Below are positions 5,901-13,914 of a DNA stretch of 43,305 nucleotides, one piece after another. The position numbers and the translations under genes are program-made. This DNA is from a virus: IMG/VR virus record IMGVR_UViG_3300035698_012288, positions 1 through 43,305 of that record; one strand, 5' to 3'. How positions within the stretch are numbered: position 1 is the stretch's first letter; every line of letters begins with the position of its first letter. Below the pieces are notes generated by a model that searched no databases, was not told where the DNA came from, and saw nothing but the letters and a program-made list of their open reading frames with translations.

Positions 5901-6074
5901 ATGAAGGAAAATCAATGCTTTAGCTGTAAGCAACTATTATTGAAGGTTCCGGTTGGGGATCATCCTAGCCTGAAATTAAAAACAGCATTAACTTGCGTGA
6001 ATGATGACTGCCCCAGCAGAGGGCTACTAGCGGTAGGTGGATTTAGATATATTAAAAAGAAAGGGGAAAAATGA
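5901..6074 (+). CDS. Small zinc-ribbon protein, 57 aa
   Basis: CFSC near the N terminus and a second pair (CVNDDC) with a C-terminal PSRGLLAVGG turn form a four-Cys zinc ribbon. Ribosome site AGGGGAG precedes the ATG; the stop overlaps the next start (ATGA). Function unknown. Confidence 0.65.
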   Translation: MKENQCFSCKQLLLKVPVGDHPSLKLKTALTCVNDDCPSRGLLAVGGFRYIKKKGEK

Positions 6075-6268
6075 AGATTCTCAAAACTATCAAGTGGCTA
6101 CTAAACTCGCCGCCAACCAATATCACAAATAAAGTACCAAAGGGAACTAAATGCGACTATTGTGGGAAAGAAGAGAGGCTTGAGAATATGGAAGGAGTTT
6201 TTTGTATTTGTAGTTATTGCAGGAAAAAGGCTTTTGATAAAATTTTAAAGAAAGGAGATAAAAAATGA
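6071..6268 (+). CDS. Small zinc-finger protein, 65 aa
   Basis: CDYC and CSYC pairs, separated by 22 residues including VFCIC, indicate a zinc finger, flanked by basic segments (MKILKTIKWLL, KKGDKK). AGGGGAAAA precedes the ATG. It is the second zinc protein in a row. Role not determinable. Confidence 0.65.
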   Translation: MKILKTIKWLLNSPPTNITNKVPKGTKCDYCGKEERLENMEGVFCICSYCRKKAFDKILKKGDKK

Positions 6269-6633
6269 TATACCCAGCAGTAACACTAATTAATCGAACA
6301 AAGAAGATGGTCGAATGGACTGTCGGCGGTGCTCGGTTTGAAATGAAGGTCGATGAGGTAAGGTCTTTCAATAGCCAAGATGATAGATTCGCTGCCCATC
6401 ACGCCCTAAAGTTCACTAATACTGGACTTGAGGTGCTAACGGATGAAATTGAAGAGGAAGAGGCTACCAGGGCTAAGAAGGTTATGCCTGATTACTCTAA
6501 AATGAAATGGCAGGAATTGGTTAAGAAGGTCGGAAAAGACTTTAAACCAGGAATGATGAAGGAACAGGCAGTAGAAGTCCTAGAGAACAGGTGGAAGAAA
6601 AGAAATAGAAAATGGTTAAAGGAGGGAAAATGA
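6265..6633 (+). CDS. Hypothetical protein with SAP/HeH-like C terminus, 122 aa
   Basis: Residues 1-60 are strand-rich (AVTLINRTKKMVEWTVGGARFEM), resembling small phage structural or head-completion proteins. Residues 76-115 (KMKWQELVKKVGKDFKPGMMKEQAVEVLENR) follow the helix-extended-helix or SAP-like pattern found in phage DNA-binding and head proteins. AAAGGAG precedes the ATG. Placement before terL fits a head-related or packaging accessory; uncertain. Confidence 0.55.
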   Translation: MIYPAVTLINRTKKMVEWTVGGARFEMKVDEVRSFNSQDDRFAAHHALKFTNTGLEVLTDEIEEEEATRAKKVMPDYSKMKWQELVKKVGKDFKPGMMKEQAVEVLENRWKKRNRKWLKEGK

Positions 6634-6962
6634 AGAAAAAAGTAATAGATGAAGCTCTAAAAGAGTTTAAAAAGGAACAGCAAAAGAGACAGGTAGAGAA
6701 AGTAAACCAAGGTCTTAGGAAAGTGGTTAATAGCCTGTGTGAAATAAAAGACTTAGAGAAAGGAATCGAGAAGGTATTCAAGAATCTAGGGTTTAAACTT
6801 TCTCCTGAGTTCCGTAAGTTTCTAGCCAAAGTGGAGAAGTATGAAGATTTAGTCTTCATTTCGTCAGCAAATGGCAGTATCGGAATCGGAACAAATGACC
6901 CAGATAGTTCGTTCTTTATCGCTGATGCCTCAAGCGGCACGGTGACTTTGTTAAATAACTAA
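6630..6962 (+). CDS. Coiled-coil protein ending in a fibre-type GIGT motif, 110 aa
   Basis: The ATG at 6630 is chosen over an in-frame ATG at 6612 because AAAGGAGGG directly precedes it. Residues 1-75 are charged helix (DEALKEFKKEQQKRQVEKVN). The C-terminal 35 residues read SSANGSIGIGTNDP and continue to the end, closely resembling the NRIGIGT.AP modules of the tail fibre at 22643-23794 and the appendage at 11421-12293. A small coiled-coil protein carrying one such module before terL is odd; it may be a decoration, an assembly factor, or a relic of recombination. Confidence 0.6.
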   Translation: MKKKVIDEALKEFKKEQQKRQVEKVNQGLRKVVNSLCEIKDLEKGIEKVFKNLGFKLSPEFRKFLAKVEKYEDLVFISSANGSIGIGTNDPDSSFFIADASSGTVTLLNN

Positions 6963-6964
6963 TG

Positions 6965-6973
6965 TGCTAAAAT
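6965..6973 (+). promoter_or_regulatory. Extended -10 promoter, leaderless start of terL
   Basis: TG-C-TAAAAT (hexamer 6968-6973) ends 6 nt before the terL ATG. There is no Shine-Dalgarno site and no good -35, so translation is expected from a leaderless or near-leaderless mRNA. Confidence 0.6.
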
Positions 6974-6979
6974 GAGCTA

Positions 6980-8473
6980 ATGGCTCTCGATCAAAAAGAA
7001 CTCAAGCTCTACGAAAGCCTCCTAATTCAGAAAAAGTTAAGAGGCTTAGAAGACCTATACTATTATAATAAGTATATTATCGAGAATGACCCTGCTCGGA
7101 GAAGGTTTCTCGTTGACCATGTCCACGGTGAGTGGTCAACCTGGTTTAAGAACGCTAAATCAAGGGTAAGAGTTATTCTCGTTCCTCGTGGACACTTCAA
7201 AACTTCCTTCTTTACAGTCGGCTGGGCCTTGCAACAGGTAGCCAAAGACAAAAACACCAGAGGATTAATCGCTAATGCTACTCTCGGTAATGCCCAGAGG
7301 ATGCTTGGCGAGATGAAATATCACCTCCAAAACAATGAACAGTTCAAAACTCTCTATGGGGAGATGTACGATCCCAAGCTAAAGTGGAATGAGGACGAGA
7401 TTATCGTCAAAGGGAGGAGCAAGGGAGTCAGGGAGGCAACAATTACAGCCGTAGGGGTAGGAGGAAACCTAGTTTCTCAGCATTACGATTGGATTATAGG
7501 CGATGATTTAGTGAATAACGAGAACTCCGACAGTAAATTCCAGGCTGATAAGGTGATTGATTGGTGGAAAAAGAGCTTTTCCTTATTAGAGCCTGATGGA
7601 ATTATGCTTGTGATAGGCACGAGGTGGAATTACTATGAGCTTTACTCCTATTTAATAGAAAACTACCGAGACAAGTTTGATTTCTTCATTAAAAGCTCCT
7701 ACAAAAAGGGTGGGGGATTCTACTTTCCCGAGAGATTTAACGAAGAGAAGCTAAAAGAGCTAAAACTACTTCACGGGAGCTTCATTTTCTCTAGTTTCTA
7801 CCTCAATTCCCCTATTGATGAGGAGAGAGCCTTGATAAAAGAGTCCCAGGTCAAGACTTACAAGAAATGCCCTGAGATAGTGAATACCTTTTCAATGTGT
7901 GACCCCGCTATTTCCCAATCAGAGCACGCTGACTTCTCTACAATCCTGACGGTGAGCATCGACAGTTTTAATAATTGGTATGTGAGAGAGATCAGGAGAG
8001 GGAAGTGGACTGTGGGACAGCTAATTGACGAGCTATTCTCGGTTCATAAGCGGTGGAAACCACTAACAATGAGTATCGAGGTTATCGGACAGGCACAAAC
8101 TCTACTCGCTCCGATACACGAAAGAGAGGAAGAGAAGGGGGTCTACCTGCCCCTGACTCCAATTAAGGCTAGGATTCGCAGGAAAAAGGAACACCGGATA
8201 AGAGCTATTCTCCAGCCTCGCTTTGAGCAGGGAAAGATTTTCATTAAAGAGGAAATGACCGAGAAGCCTATTGATTTAAAAGATGAGCTAATCTCTTTCC
8301 CAAATGCCAAGCATGACGACATGATCGAGTGCTTGAGCGACACAGAGGAAATTGGCTTTGCTCCTGCTGATAAAAAGGATAAGGTAGAGTCAACCGATTT
8401 CTTCACCGACAGGCTGAGAGCGAATTTTAAAGATAAGGAACACTGTGATCCTATTCTTGGCGAACAATGGTAA
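6980..8473 (+). CDS. terL: Terminase large subunit, 497 aa
   Basis: DNA-packaging motor: N-terminal ATPase and C-terminal RNase H-like nuclease. The Walker A variant is PRGHFKTS (about 69-76), Walker B is DWIIGDD (about 170-176), and a coupling segment is IGTRWNYYE (about 212-220). The nuclease domain shows the expected acidic residues in MCDPAIS (D308), the IEVIGQ strand (E367) and KHDDMIE (about 445-450). Length is typical. It opens the late block, followed by a small membrane protein and the portal. The start is supported by the -10 element 6 nt upstream. Confidence 0.95.
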   Translation: MALDQKELKLYESLLIQKKLRGLEDLYYYNKYIIENDPARRRFLVDHVHGEWSTWFKNAKSRVRVILVPRGHFKTSFFTVGWALQQVAKDKNTRGLIANATLGNAQRMLGEMKYHLQNNEQFKTLYGEMYDPKLKWNEDEIIVKGRSKGVREATITAVGVGGNLVSQHYDWIIGDDLVNNENSDSKFQADKVIDWWKKSFSLLEPDGIMLVIGTRWNYYELYSYLIENYRDKFDFFIKSSYKKGGGFYFPERFNEEKLKELKLLHGSFIFSSFYLNSPIDEERALIKESQVKTYKKCPEIVNTFSMCDPAISQSEHADFSTILTVSIDSFNNWYVREIRRGKWTVGQLIDELFSVHKRWKPLTMSIEVIGQAQTLLAPIHEREEEKGVYLPLTPIKARIRRKKEHRIRAILQPRFEQGKIFIKEEMTEKPIDLKDELISFPNAKHDDMIECLSDTEEIGFAPADKKDKVESTDFFTDRLRANFKDKEHCDPILGEQW

Positions 8474-8476
8474 ATG

Positions 8477-8485
8477 TGATATATA
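8477..8485 (+). promoter_or_regulatory. Extended -10 promoter, leaderless start
   Basis: TG-A-TATATA (hexamer 8480-8485) ends 6 nt before the ATG at 8492; no Shine-Dalgarno site is present. Confidence 0.55.
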
Positions 8486-8491
8486 TATAGT

Positions 8492-8731
8492 ATGAACACT
8501 TTTCTTCTAATTGTCATTCTCTTGGAATTTGCTTATATTGTATATCAGGACGTTGCTAACCGAAAAGAACGTGAGAAACTCGGTTTAAAGATCATTTCTA
8601 AGGATGCGACTGAGTACAAAGAAGTAGCTACTCCTGTTAAAGAGGAAAAAAGAGAGGAGAAACCTAATCCCTATATTCCAGTGGAGGATGTTCCCTTGGA
8701 AAAACTGATGGGGGCAAAAGATAAACTTTAG
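8492..8731 (+). CDS. Small membrane protein between terL and portal, 79 aa
   Basis: Residues 2-20 (NTFLLIVILLEFAYIVYQD) are a single membrane segment; the rest is a charged, Pro- and Glu-rich tail with PNPYIPVEDVPLEKLMG. Topology is probably N-out with a cytoplasmic tail. Function unknown; the position suggests expression with late genes. Confidence 0.65.
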   Translation: MNTFLLIVILLEFAYIVYQDVANRKEREKLGLKIISKDATEYKEVATPVKEEKREEKPNPYIPVEDVPLEKLMGAKDKL

Positions 8732-8749
8732 GTATACTATATATAGTAG

Positions 8750-8755
8750 TATAAA
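8750..8755 (+). promoter_or_regulatory. Possible -10 element before the portal gene
   Basis: TATAAA at 8750-8755, 8 nt before the portal ATG at 8764, with no Shine-Dalgarno site. A palindrome ACTATATATAGT lies immediately upstream (8736-8747) and could be an operator. Confidence 0.45.
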
Positions 8756-8763
8756 ACTGTCCA

Positions 8764-10707
8764 ATGGCAATCAAGATAAATAAAAAAGGAAAGCTTTTTA
8801 AAAACGCTTCTGACGAAGAGCAAGTTTCTTACTGTGAAGGGCTGTTTACTGGCTCCAAGGGCACGATGCAGAAAAGACACTTCGAGTGGTACATGAACTA
8901 TATGTTCGAGGAAGGCCACCACTATTCTCATTTCAACACTGTCACTAATTCACTAGAGAGGCCACCAAGAAAAAGAGGAGAAGTAAGACTGGTCATCAAT
9001 AAGATTAAGCCTGCAAAGAGGTCAATCAAGAATTACGCTACTCGTTTTGAGCCTAAGTGGGAGGTTATTCCAGGCGACATTGATCCTGAGACAATCGTTA
9101 ATGCCCGTAGGTCTGGGAAGCTTCTCGACTACCTCTACCGCAAGCTTCATTTAGAAATAGTTATTAGAGGGATGGTTGATACTGGTCTTTCTACTTCTGT
9201 TGGTTGGGTAGAGATGGGCTGGGATGATAAGGCTGATGGCGGTCTAGGCCAGGTTATATACAGGCTCCATAGCCCTTTCGATATTTACATTAGTCCAATG
9301 GCTTATCTCGATTCTGGGAAATTAGTTAGTCGCTACTTATTCAAAGCAGTCTCAAAACCCTTAGACGAAATCGGACAAGACAAGAAATACGATAGTAAAA
9401 ACAGGAAGAATGTTAAAGCTGACGAAGATTTAGCTGTCTCACAATACAAGGCTAGGATAATTAGAAAAGAATACGGCCAGATGGAGAACGACAAGATTAA
9501 ACGAGCCACTGTTAAAGAAGCTTACCTCTGGGACGATGAGAAAAACAGTAAGGGTGGACACTTGACTCTATTTACCTACGCTGGTGGGCAGAAACTAAGA
9601 GAAGAAGAGCTAAAAGACACTGAATACCCATTGTATCTCTTTCAAATTCCTCAAGATCCATTAAAGATTTATCACCGAGCCTGGGTAAGCGATACCGTAC
9701 CTCTTAACAAAGCGTTAGACCGTTCTCTTTCTCAAAAACTAATGTATGTTAACAAGGCTTTAGTTTATCGGATCATTGCCGAAAAGGGCCACGGAGCGTC
9801 TATTTCTCCACTTGATAACTACCAGGGAGAAGTTGTCGAGATAAATAAAAACAGGCTATTTCAACAGTGGAACATGAGCCCTCTACCTGGGACTATTGAT
9901 ACCCTATCTAATGATTTAAACGGTTACACAGAAGATTCCCTAGCCTCCCATGAAGCCTCAATTGGGAGATTGCCAGCCGGAGCGAGATCAGGTAAAACCT
10001 TAGAGGCTCTACAAGCGGCTGAAGCAAATAGTTTGGCTGGGATCCGACAATCACTAGAATCATTTTTATCAATTACTGGTCGGAGAGCTTTGGAAATTAT
10101 CTCTGAGAAATATGTTGCTTCAAGAATAATTAAACTTACTGATCCTGAAATTGAAGAGAGTGAAGAAGGGACAGAAAGATTGAACTTTTTAAAGGTTATT
10201 GGTGAGGGAGCGAAGAATAAACCAGAGGGGGCTACAATTATTACTGGCGATAACGAGGTGATTGTTAAGATTGGTTCCTGGCTCGGACATACTCTAGAGG
10301 CTAGGAGGGAAACTCTTAGGGAACTGGCTGCTGAGGGAGCAATCCCATCCGATGAGGTATTAAGGCAGTATGAATTTGCTAATGTTGAAGACCTTTCAAA
10401 GAAGGCCAGAGAGGAAAGATTGGAACAACACCAACTTCAGGCTGAAATCGCAGGTCGTAGGGGACAAGAAGGTGGCGGAGGCGGAGGTGCTGGAGGAGGA
10501 ATTGATATGATTGGTTTAGCAGATCAGGAAAATATGGAAATGATGAATGGAGAAGATCAACCACCAACTGAAGGAGCAACCTTGGAACATACTCAGGCAC
10601 ACAGAGACTTTACTGAGACTCAAACATTTCTTACTGCTCCACCAGATAGGCAAGAGGCGATTATCGCTCACGTTCAAGGAGAATTAGCAAGTCAAGGTTT
10701 AGCTTAA
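8764..10707 (+). CDS. Portal protein, 647 aa
   Basis: Forms the dodecameric ring through which DNA is packaged and ejected. Position after terL, the length and segments such as RLVINKIKPAKRSIKNYATRF-type DNA channel sequence, followed by YLYRKLHLEIVIRGMVDTGL and KVIGEGAKNKPEGA, match long P22-like portals. The C-terminal region contains a glycine-rich linker (near residues 569-580) and a Gln/Glu-rich tail, suggesting a flexible barrel or internal domain. P22-type portals go with short tails. Confidence 0.85.
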   Translation: MAIKINKKGKLFKNASDEEQVSYCEGLFTGSKGTMQKRHFEWYMNYMFEEGHHYSHFNTVTNSLERPPRKRGEVRLVINKIKPAKRSIKNYATRFEPKWEVIPGDIDPETIVNARRSGKLLDYLYRKLHLEIVIRGMVDTGLSTSVGWVEMGWDDKADGGLGQVIYRLHSPFDIYISPMAYLDSGKLVSRYLFKAVSKPLDEIGQDKKYDSKNRKNVKADEDLAVSQYKARIIRKEYGQMENDKIKRATVKEAYLWDDEKNSKGGHLTLFTYAGGQKLREEELKDTEYPLYLFQIPQDPLKIYHRAWVSDTVPLNKALDRSLSQKLMYVNKALVYRIIAEKGHGASISPLDNYQGEVVEINKNRLFQQWNMSPLPGTIDTLSNDLNGYTEDSLASHEASIGRLPAGARSGKTLEALQAAEANSLAGIRQSLESFLSITGRRALEIISEKYVASRIIKLTDPEIEESEEGTERLNFLKVIGEGAKNKPEGATIITGDNEVIVKIGSWLGHTLEARRETLRELAAEGAIPSDEVLRQYEFANVEDLSKKAREERLEQHQLQAEIAGRRGQEGGGGGGAGGGIDMIGLADQENMEMMNGEDQPPTEGATLEHTQAHRDFTETQTFLTAPPDRQEAIIAHVQGELASQGLA

Positions 10708-10717
10708 AGGAGGAAAT

Positions 10718-10939
10718 ATGGCAGTTTACACTCACGATTTTGAATTTGAAATAAATAGTAAGGAAATCAATGGCGAAATGGAGTTTAATGTTGATGGTCA
10801 AGCCTCGGTATTGCCCACAGGAGAGATGCCTAACTTGACAACAGACGAACTAGAGTCTTTCAGTAACTTTGTTAAGAGCCTAAAAAGGATCTTCGATGTC
10901 TTTGGAGGAATCAAAAAAATAAATATTGAGGAGAAGTAA
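10718..10939 (+). CDS. Hypothetical protein, 73 aa
   Basis: Acidic, strand-rich N terminus (YTHDFEFEINSKEINGEMEF) and a C-terminal helix (SFSNFVKSLKRIFDVFGG). Strong ribosome site AAAGGAGG. Shares one base with the next gene (TAATG). May be a small head-associated protein given its place after the portal; not recognised. Confidence 0.65.
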   Translation: MAVYTHDFEFEINSKEINGEMEFNVDGQASVLPTGEMPNLTTDELESFSNFVKSLKRIFDVFGGIKKINIEEK

Positions 10940-11424
10940 TGACCCTTCCAAGAGTAACAAATCAGAGAGAAAGAGATAGGTTTGTCGAGGATGGTAGTGG
11001 TGATGTTGCCGTAAGAGTTAAGACTTCTGAATCGGCTCTTCCTTCAGGTGCAGCCACTGAAGATAAACAAGACGATATTCTAACCGACCTTCAATTAAAA
11101 GCTGACCTGACGGAAACCCAGCCAGTTGAAGAGCAGGGGGTATCAACTACAAACACTCCCTACAATGTTACTCTGACTTCGGCAGACACAGAGTATTCTC
11201 AGGCTTTACCAGCTAATACCAAAGAAGTTAGATTTAGGTGTCGGACACTATTTGATGTCCGCTTTGCCTTTGTGACTAATAAGGTGGCTACCCCTATCGC
11301 CCCTTATTTTACCCTTCCGGCTGGCTCAGATTACCATTCTGATAAAAATGACCTCGATAGTACCACTATTTACTTTGCCTCTGCTGAGGCTGGGGTGATT
11401 GTGGAACTGGAGACTTGGGCATGA
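10939..11424 (+). CDS. Virion structural protein candidate, 161 aa
   Basis: The N-terminal half is linker-like (SESALPSGAATEDKQDDILTDLQ), as in proteins that attach to the virion through an extended tail. The C-terminal half (EVRFRCRTLFDVRFAFVTNKV, TLPAGSDYHSDKNDLDSTTIY, VIVELETWA) is a compact beta domain similar to phage decoration or appendage proteins of unknown role. Coupled by ATGA to the next gene. Confidence 0.65.
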   Translation: MTLPRVTNQRERDRFVEDGSGDVAVRVKTSESALPSGAATEDKQDDILTDLQLKADLTETQPVEEQGVSTTNTPYNVTLTSADTEYSQALPANTKEVRFRCRTLFDVRFAFVTNKVATPIAPYFTLPAGSDYHSDKNDLDSTTIYFASAEAGVIVELETWA

Positions 11425-12293
11425 AACAAATCAGCTCACCATCAATAGGTTTCCTAGATGCCCGTTATTTAAAACTAACGGCTGAAAATGATCCAATTAC
11501 CGGAGATCTTCTAATCCAGCCAACTTCAAACTCAACAACCACATTCCAGATAAACAAGGAAGATACTACTAATGTATTAACAGTGGATACTACTAATGCG
11601 AGAGTGGGGATAGGGACGGATGCTCCAGGGCAAAAGTTAGAAGTTAGTGGAAGATCTATTTTGGGAACGACTGCGTATATTAAAAGATTTAGCGAGGCTT
11701 TACCGTTTGGCTTTTTGATAGGTGGCGATATAGATAGAAACTATGCAGTTGGATTAAGATTTCAAACTAGGTCAGCATCAGGCGCGACTGCAAATCAGAT
11801 ATCGATGTATGGAGGAGGGGGTTTTTCCTTTGGCTCGTTTTTTGCCACAGATCCAGGGCTAAATAACACAATATTTCCAGGTCTTGTTGGTGTTGGTGAG
11901 TCTTCCCCAGGTGCCCAACTACATGTTACCTCTTCAGGCGCAGCAGTAATCGGCCAGATTATCAAAGGAGCCGCCGCCCAATCAGCCAATCTTACAGAGT
12001 GGCAGGATAGTAATGACGCAGTAATGCTTTCTGTTCAGGCCGATGGTGATTTAGAGTTTGGTGAAGCCGTAGATATTGTCCTGGGAACAGCAACGGGGAC
12101 AAAAATAGGTACAGCGACAAATCAAAAGATGGGATTTTTTAATGCTACGCCAGTAGTTCAACCCTCGGCCTACACGCCAAGCAATGTGACCGCTGATAGA
12201 AGTTACGATGCTAATAGCACCACTCTTGATGAAGTAGCTGATGTGCTAGGTACGCTTGTCGCAGATTTGCAATCGTTAGGATTAATTGGTTAA
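11421..12293 (+). CDS. Fibre- or appendage-like protein with a GIGT module, 290 aa
   Basis: ATG at 11421 overlaps the upstream stop (ATGA) and is preferred to an in-frame TTG 6 nt earlier. N-terminal SPSIGFLDARYLKL resembles trimeric appendage attachment segments. ARVGIGTDAPGQKLEVSG at about 66-83 is the GIGT..P..KLEV module common in tail fibres and spikes. A second related stretch (GVGESSPGAQLHVTSSG) follows. The C terminus ends with a helix (LDEVADVLGTLVADLQSLG), likely a trimerising coil. The location between portal and scaffold is unusual for a fibre and could suit a head fibre. Confidence 0.7.
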   Translation: MKQISSPSIGFLDARYLKLTAENDPITGDLLIQPTSNSTTTFQINKEDTTNVLTVDTTNARVGIGTDAPGQKLEVSGRSILGTTAYIKRFSEALPFGFLIGGDIDRNYAVGLRFQTRSASGATANQISMYGGGGFSFGSFFATDPGLNNTIFPGLVGVGESSPGAQLHVTSSGAAVIGQIIKGAAAQSANLTEWQDSNDAVMLSVQADGDLEFGEAVDIVLGTATGTKIGTATNQKMGFFNATPVVQPSAYTPSNVTADRSYDANSTTLDEVADVLGTLVADLQSLGLIG

Positions 12294-12295
12294 AT
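12290..12295 (+). promoter_or_regulatory. Weak candidate -10 element before the 12302 gene
   Basis: TG-G-TTAAAT ends 6 nt before the ATG at 12302, with no Shine-Dalgarno site. The hexamer matches consensus at only four of six positions and overlaps the upstream stop, so support is mainly the spacing shared with the other sites. Confidence 0.3.
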
Positions 12296-12301
12296 AGAAT
12301 T

Positions 12302-13060
12302 ATGGGAGATTTAGGAGAAGCAAACACACGAACTCAACTTGTTTTAGGAGATGGATGGGTTGAAGCAGACGAAACCTGGACTTATGCCTCTAGTGATGAC
12401 CCAACCTATACTTTTACGATAGCTAGTTTCGACGCTACGAGTAAGTATAGCCCTGGAATGAGGATAAAACTGACCGACAGTGGCACTCAGTACTTCATTG
12501 TTACCAAGGTTGTTTTTGACGACCCTGGCTCAACTATAACTGTTTATGGCGGAACTGATTACGATTTATCTACTGGAACGATAACCAATCCCTTCTATTC
12601 AACCCAAAAAGCACCGCTTGATTTTCCGCTTGATCCGCTAAAATGGACAGTTGAAACTAGGAACACTGGCAATAATACTCAAAGCAGTCCCACTCAAAGT
12701 ACCTGGTACAATCTTGGAGGTATAAACATTGAAATACCGATAGGAGTATGGAGGGTTTATTATCAAACAGTTATTCAGGTTTGGAGAGCTGCTAGTATCG
12801 GCTATGTGATCATTTACACCACTTTGTCAAAGGCTAATAACAGTGTGGACGATGTTGATTTTAGTGCTAGCTTTGTATCTCTTAATGCAAATGCTAGTGC
12901 TTCTTGTAATACGGCTGTCTTTCGGGAAAAATACCTTGCTCTATCGGCAAAGGATACTTACTATCTTAATTCCATGCAAGATCAGGCATCTATGGCTGGT
13001 ATTGGTAATGTTGGCGGAACCAGTCCAAATATTATTAGAGCAGTTTGTGCTTATTTATAA
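12302..13060 (+). CDS. Virion surface or head-fibre protein candidate, 252 aa
   Basis: Residues 1-110 form a beta-rich domain (GWVEADETWTYASSDDPTYTF, then GMRIKLTDSGTQYFIVTKVV). Residues 115-252 (WYNLGGINIEIPIGVWRVYY, then VIIYTTLSKANN and IIRAVCAYL) look like a jelly-roll/C1q-like receptor-binding head, as found at the tips of phage fibres. Adjacent to a GIGT appendage gene; the two may form one structure. No search was possible. Confidence 0.6.
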   Translation: MGDLGEANTRTQLVLGDGWVEADETWTYASSDDPTYTFTIASFDATSKYSPGMRIKLTDSGTQYFIVTKVVFDDPGSTITVYGGTDYDLSTGTITNPFYSTQKAPLDFPLDPLKWTVETRNTGNNTQSSPTQSTWYNLGGINIEIPIGVWRVYYQTVIQVWRAASIGYVIIYTTLSKANNSVDDVDFSASFVSLNANASASCNTAVFREKYLALSAKDTYYLNSMQDQASMAGIGNVGGTSPNIIRAVCAYL

Positions 13061-13074
13061 AGAAAGGAGGTTAA

Positions 13075-13350
13075 ATGGCTATTCCAGATTTCTATACTTT
13101 TCTTTTAAACAACGTTAATGCTAGTGCTGCTCGTAAAATCGAGCTGAAGAATGCTTTTTCTAAGCAAATTGGCTGGACAGAAAAGATCGACGATGGGGAT
13201 GGTGGAGAAATAGATAATCCAGTCAGTTTTCAGGAAGCGCTTAACAGCGGCACATGGGAGTACGTTCGAGGAACTTGTCAATCTGGTCAAGGACAGTTAG
13301 ACAAGGAAGAGGCTGCGGCCACTGATGACTTTAAAGATTTAGTTGGCTGA
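13075..13350 (+). CDS. Hypothetical protein, 91 aa
   Basis: Strong ribosome site AAAGGAGG. The protein begins MAIPDFYTFLLNNVNASAARK and has a Gly/Asp-rich centre (DDGDGGEIDN). Unrecognised. It ends the unit before the next leaderless promoter. Confidence 0.65.
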   Translation: MAIPDFYTFLLNNVNASAARKIELKNAFSKQIGWTEKIDDGDGGEIDNPVSFQEALNSGTWEYVRGTCQSGQGQLDKEEAAATDDFKDLVG

Positions 13351-13360
13351 GTCCCAAATG

Positions 13361-13369
13361 TGTTATATT
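13361..13369 (+). promoter_or_regulatory. Extended -10 promoter, leaderless start
   Basis: TG-T-TATATT (hexamer 13364-13369) ends 5 nt before the ATG at 13375; there is no Shine-Dalgarno site. Confidence 0.6.
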
Positions 13370-13374
13370 GAGTT

Positions 13375-13608
13375 ATGAGAACTAAAGACGAAATAGAACT
13401 ATCTTTTAAAGATATAACCTATCCAGCTGGTAATGAGTGGATCAGGGTTCAGTTGGAAATCTTACTCGATATTCGTCAACTATTGATCGAGGGGAAAAAA
13501 GCTCGTTTGCTTAAAAAAGTGGCTAAAGAGACAAGGGAAGTTGAGCAAGAAAGAGAGGAATTGGTTAAAAATAGGCTCGAAGATGTTAAAAGTAGAGTGA
13601 GAATATAA
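13375..13608 (+). CDS. Coiled-coil protein, 77 aa
   Basis: N-terminal part is mixed (DEIELSFKDITYPAGNEWIRV); from residue 25 it is a continuous charged helix (LLKKVAKETREVEQEREELV) that should form a coiled coil. Leads a sub-operon continuing to scaffold and capsid. Unknown function. Confidence 0.65.
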   Translation: MRTKDEIELSFKDITYPAGNEWIRVQLEILLDIRQLLIEGKKARLLKKVAKETREVEQEREELVKNRLEDVKSRVRI

Positions 13609-13620
13609 AGGAGGTAAAAT

Positions 13621-13857
13621 ATGCCAAGAAAAGCAGTAACAGCTATGGATGTTAAGAGGCTTCAAGGGTCAAAAGTAATATTGTCTGGAGCAGTTGCTCG
13701 TGGAGCGTTTGGAACTACCGCCAGTGATGAAGATATAAGATTTATAAGAAAAAAGCCAAGAAAGAAAAGAGCAAGTCCTCTTAGTAGGAGAAATCTTAAA
13801 ACTCTCGTCAAATCAGCAATGGGGACATTCCCAGCCAAAAGACATAGGAAGATGTAA
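13621..13857 (+). CDS. Small basic protein, 78 aa
   Basis: Very Lys/Arg-rich (RFIRKKPRKKRASPLSRRNL, PAKRHRKM), so likely to bind DNA or an acidic partner. A second small basic protein (16115-16285) lies on the other side of the capsid gene. Ribosome site AAAGGAGG. Could be a minor internal head protein; inferred from charge and location. Confidence 0.65.
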   Translation: MPRKAVTAMDVKRLQGSKVILSGAVARGAFGTTASDEDIRFIRKKPRKKRASPLSRRNLKTLVKSAMGTFPAKRHRKM

Positions 13858-13914
13858 TTTGACAATTTAGAGAAGTTCATTTATTATTTAATTGACTAAC
13901 CGAAAGGAGTCAGT

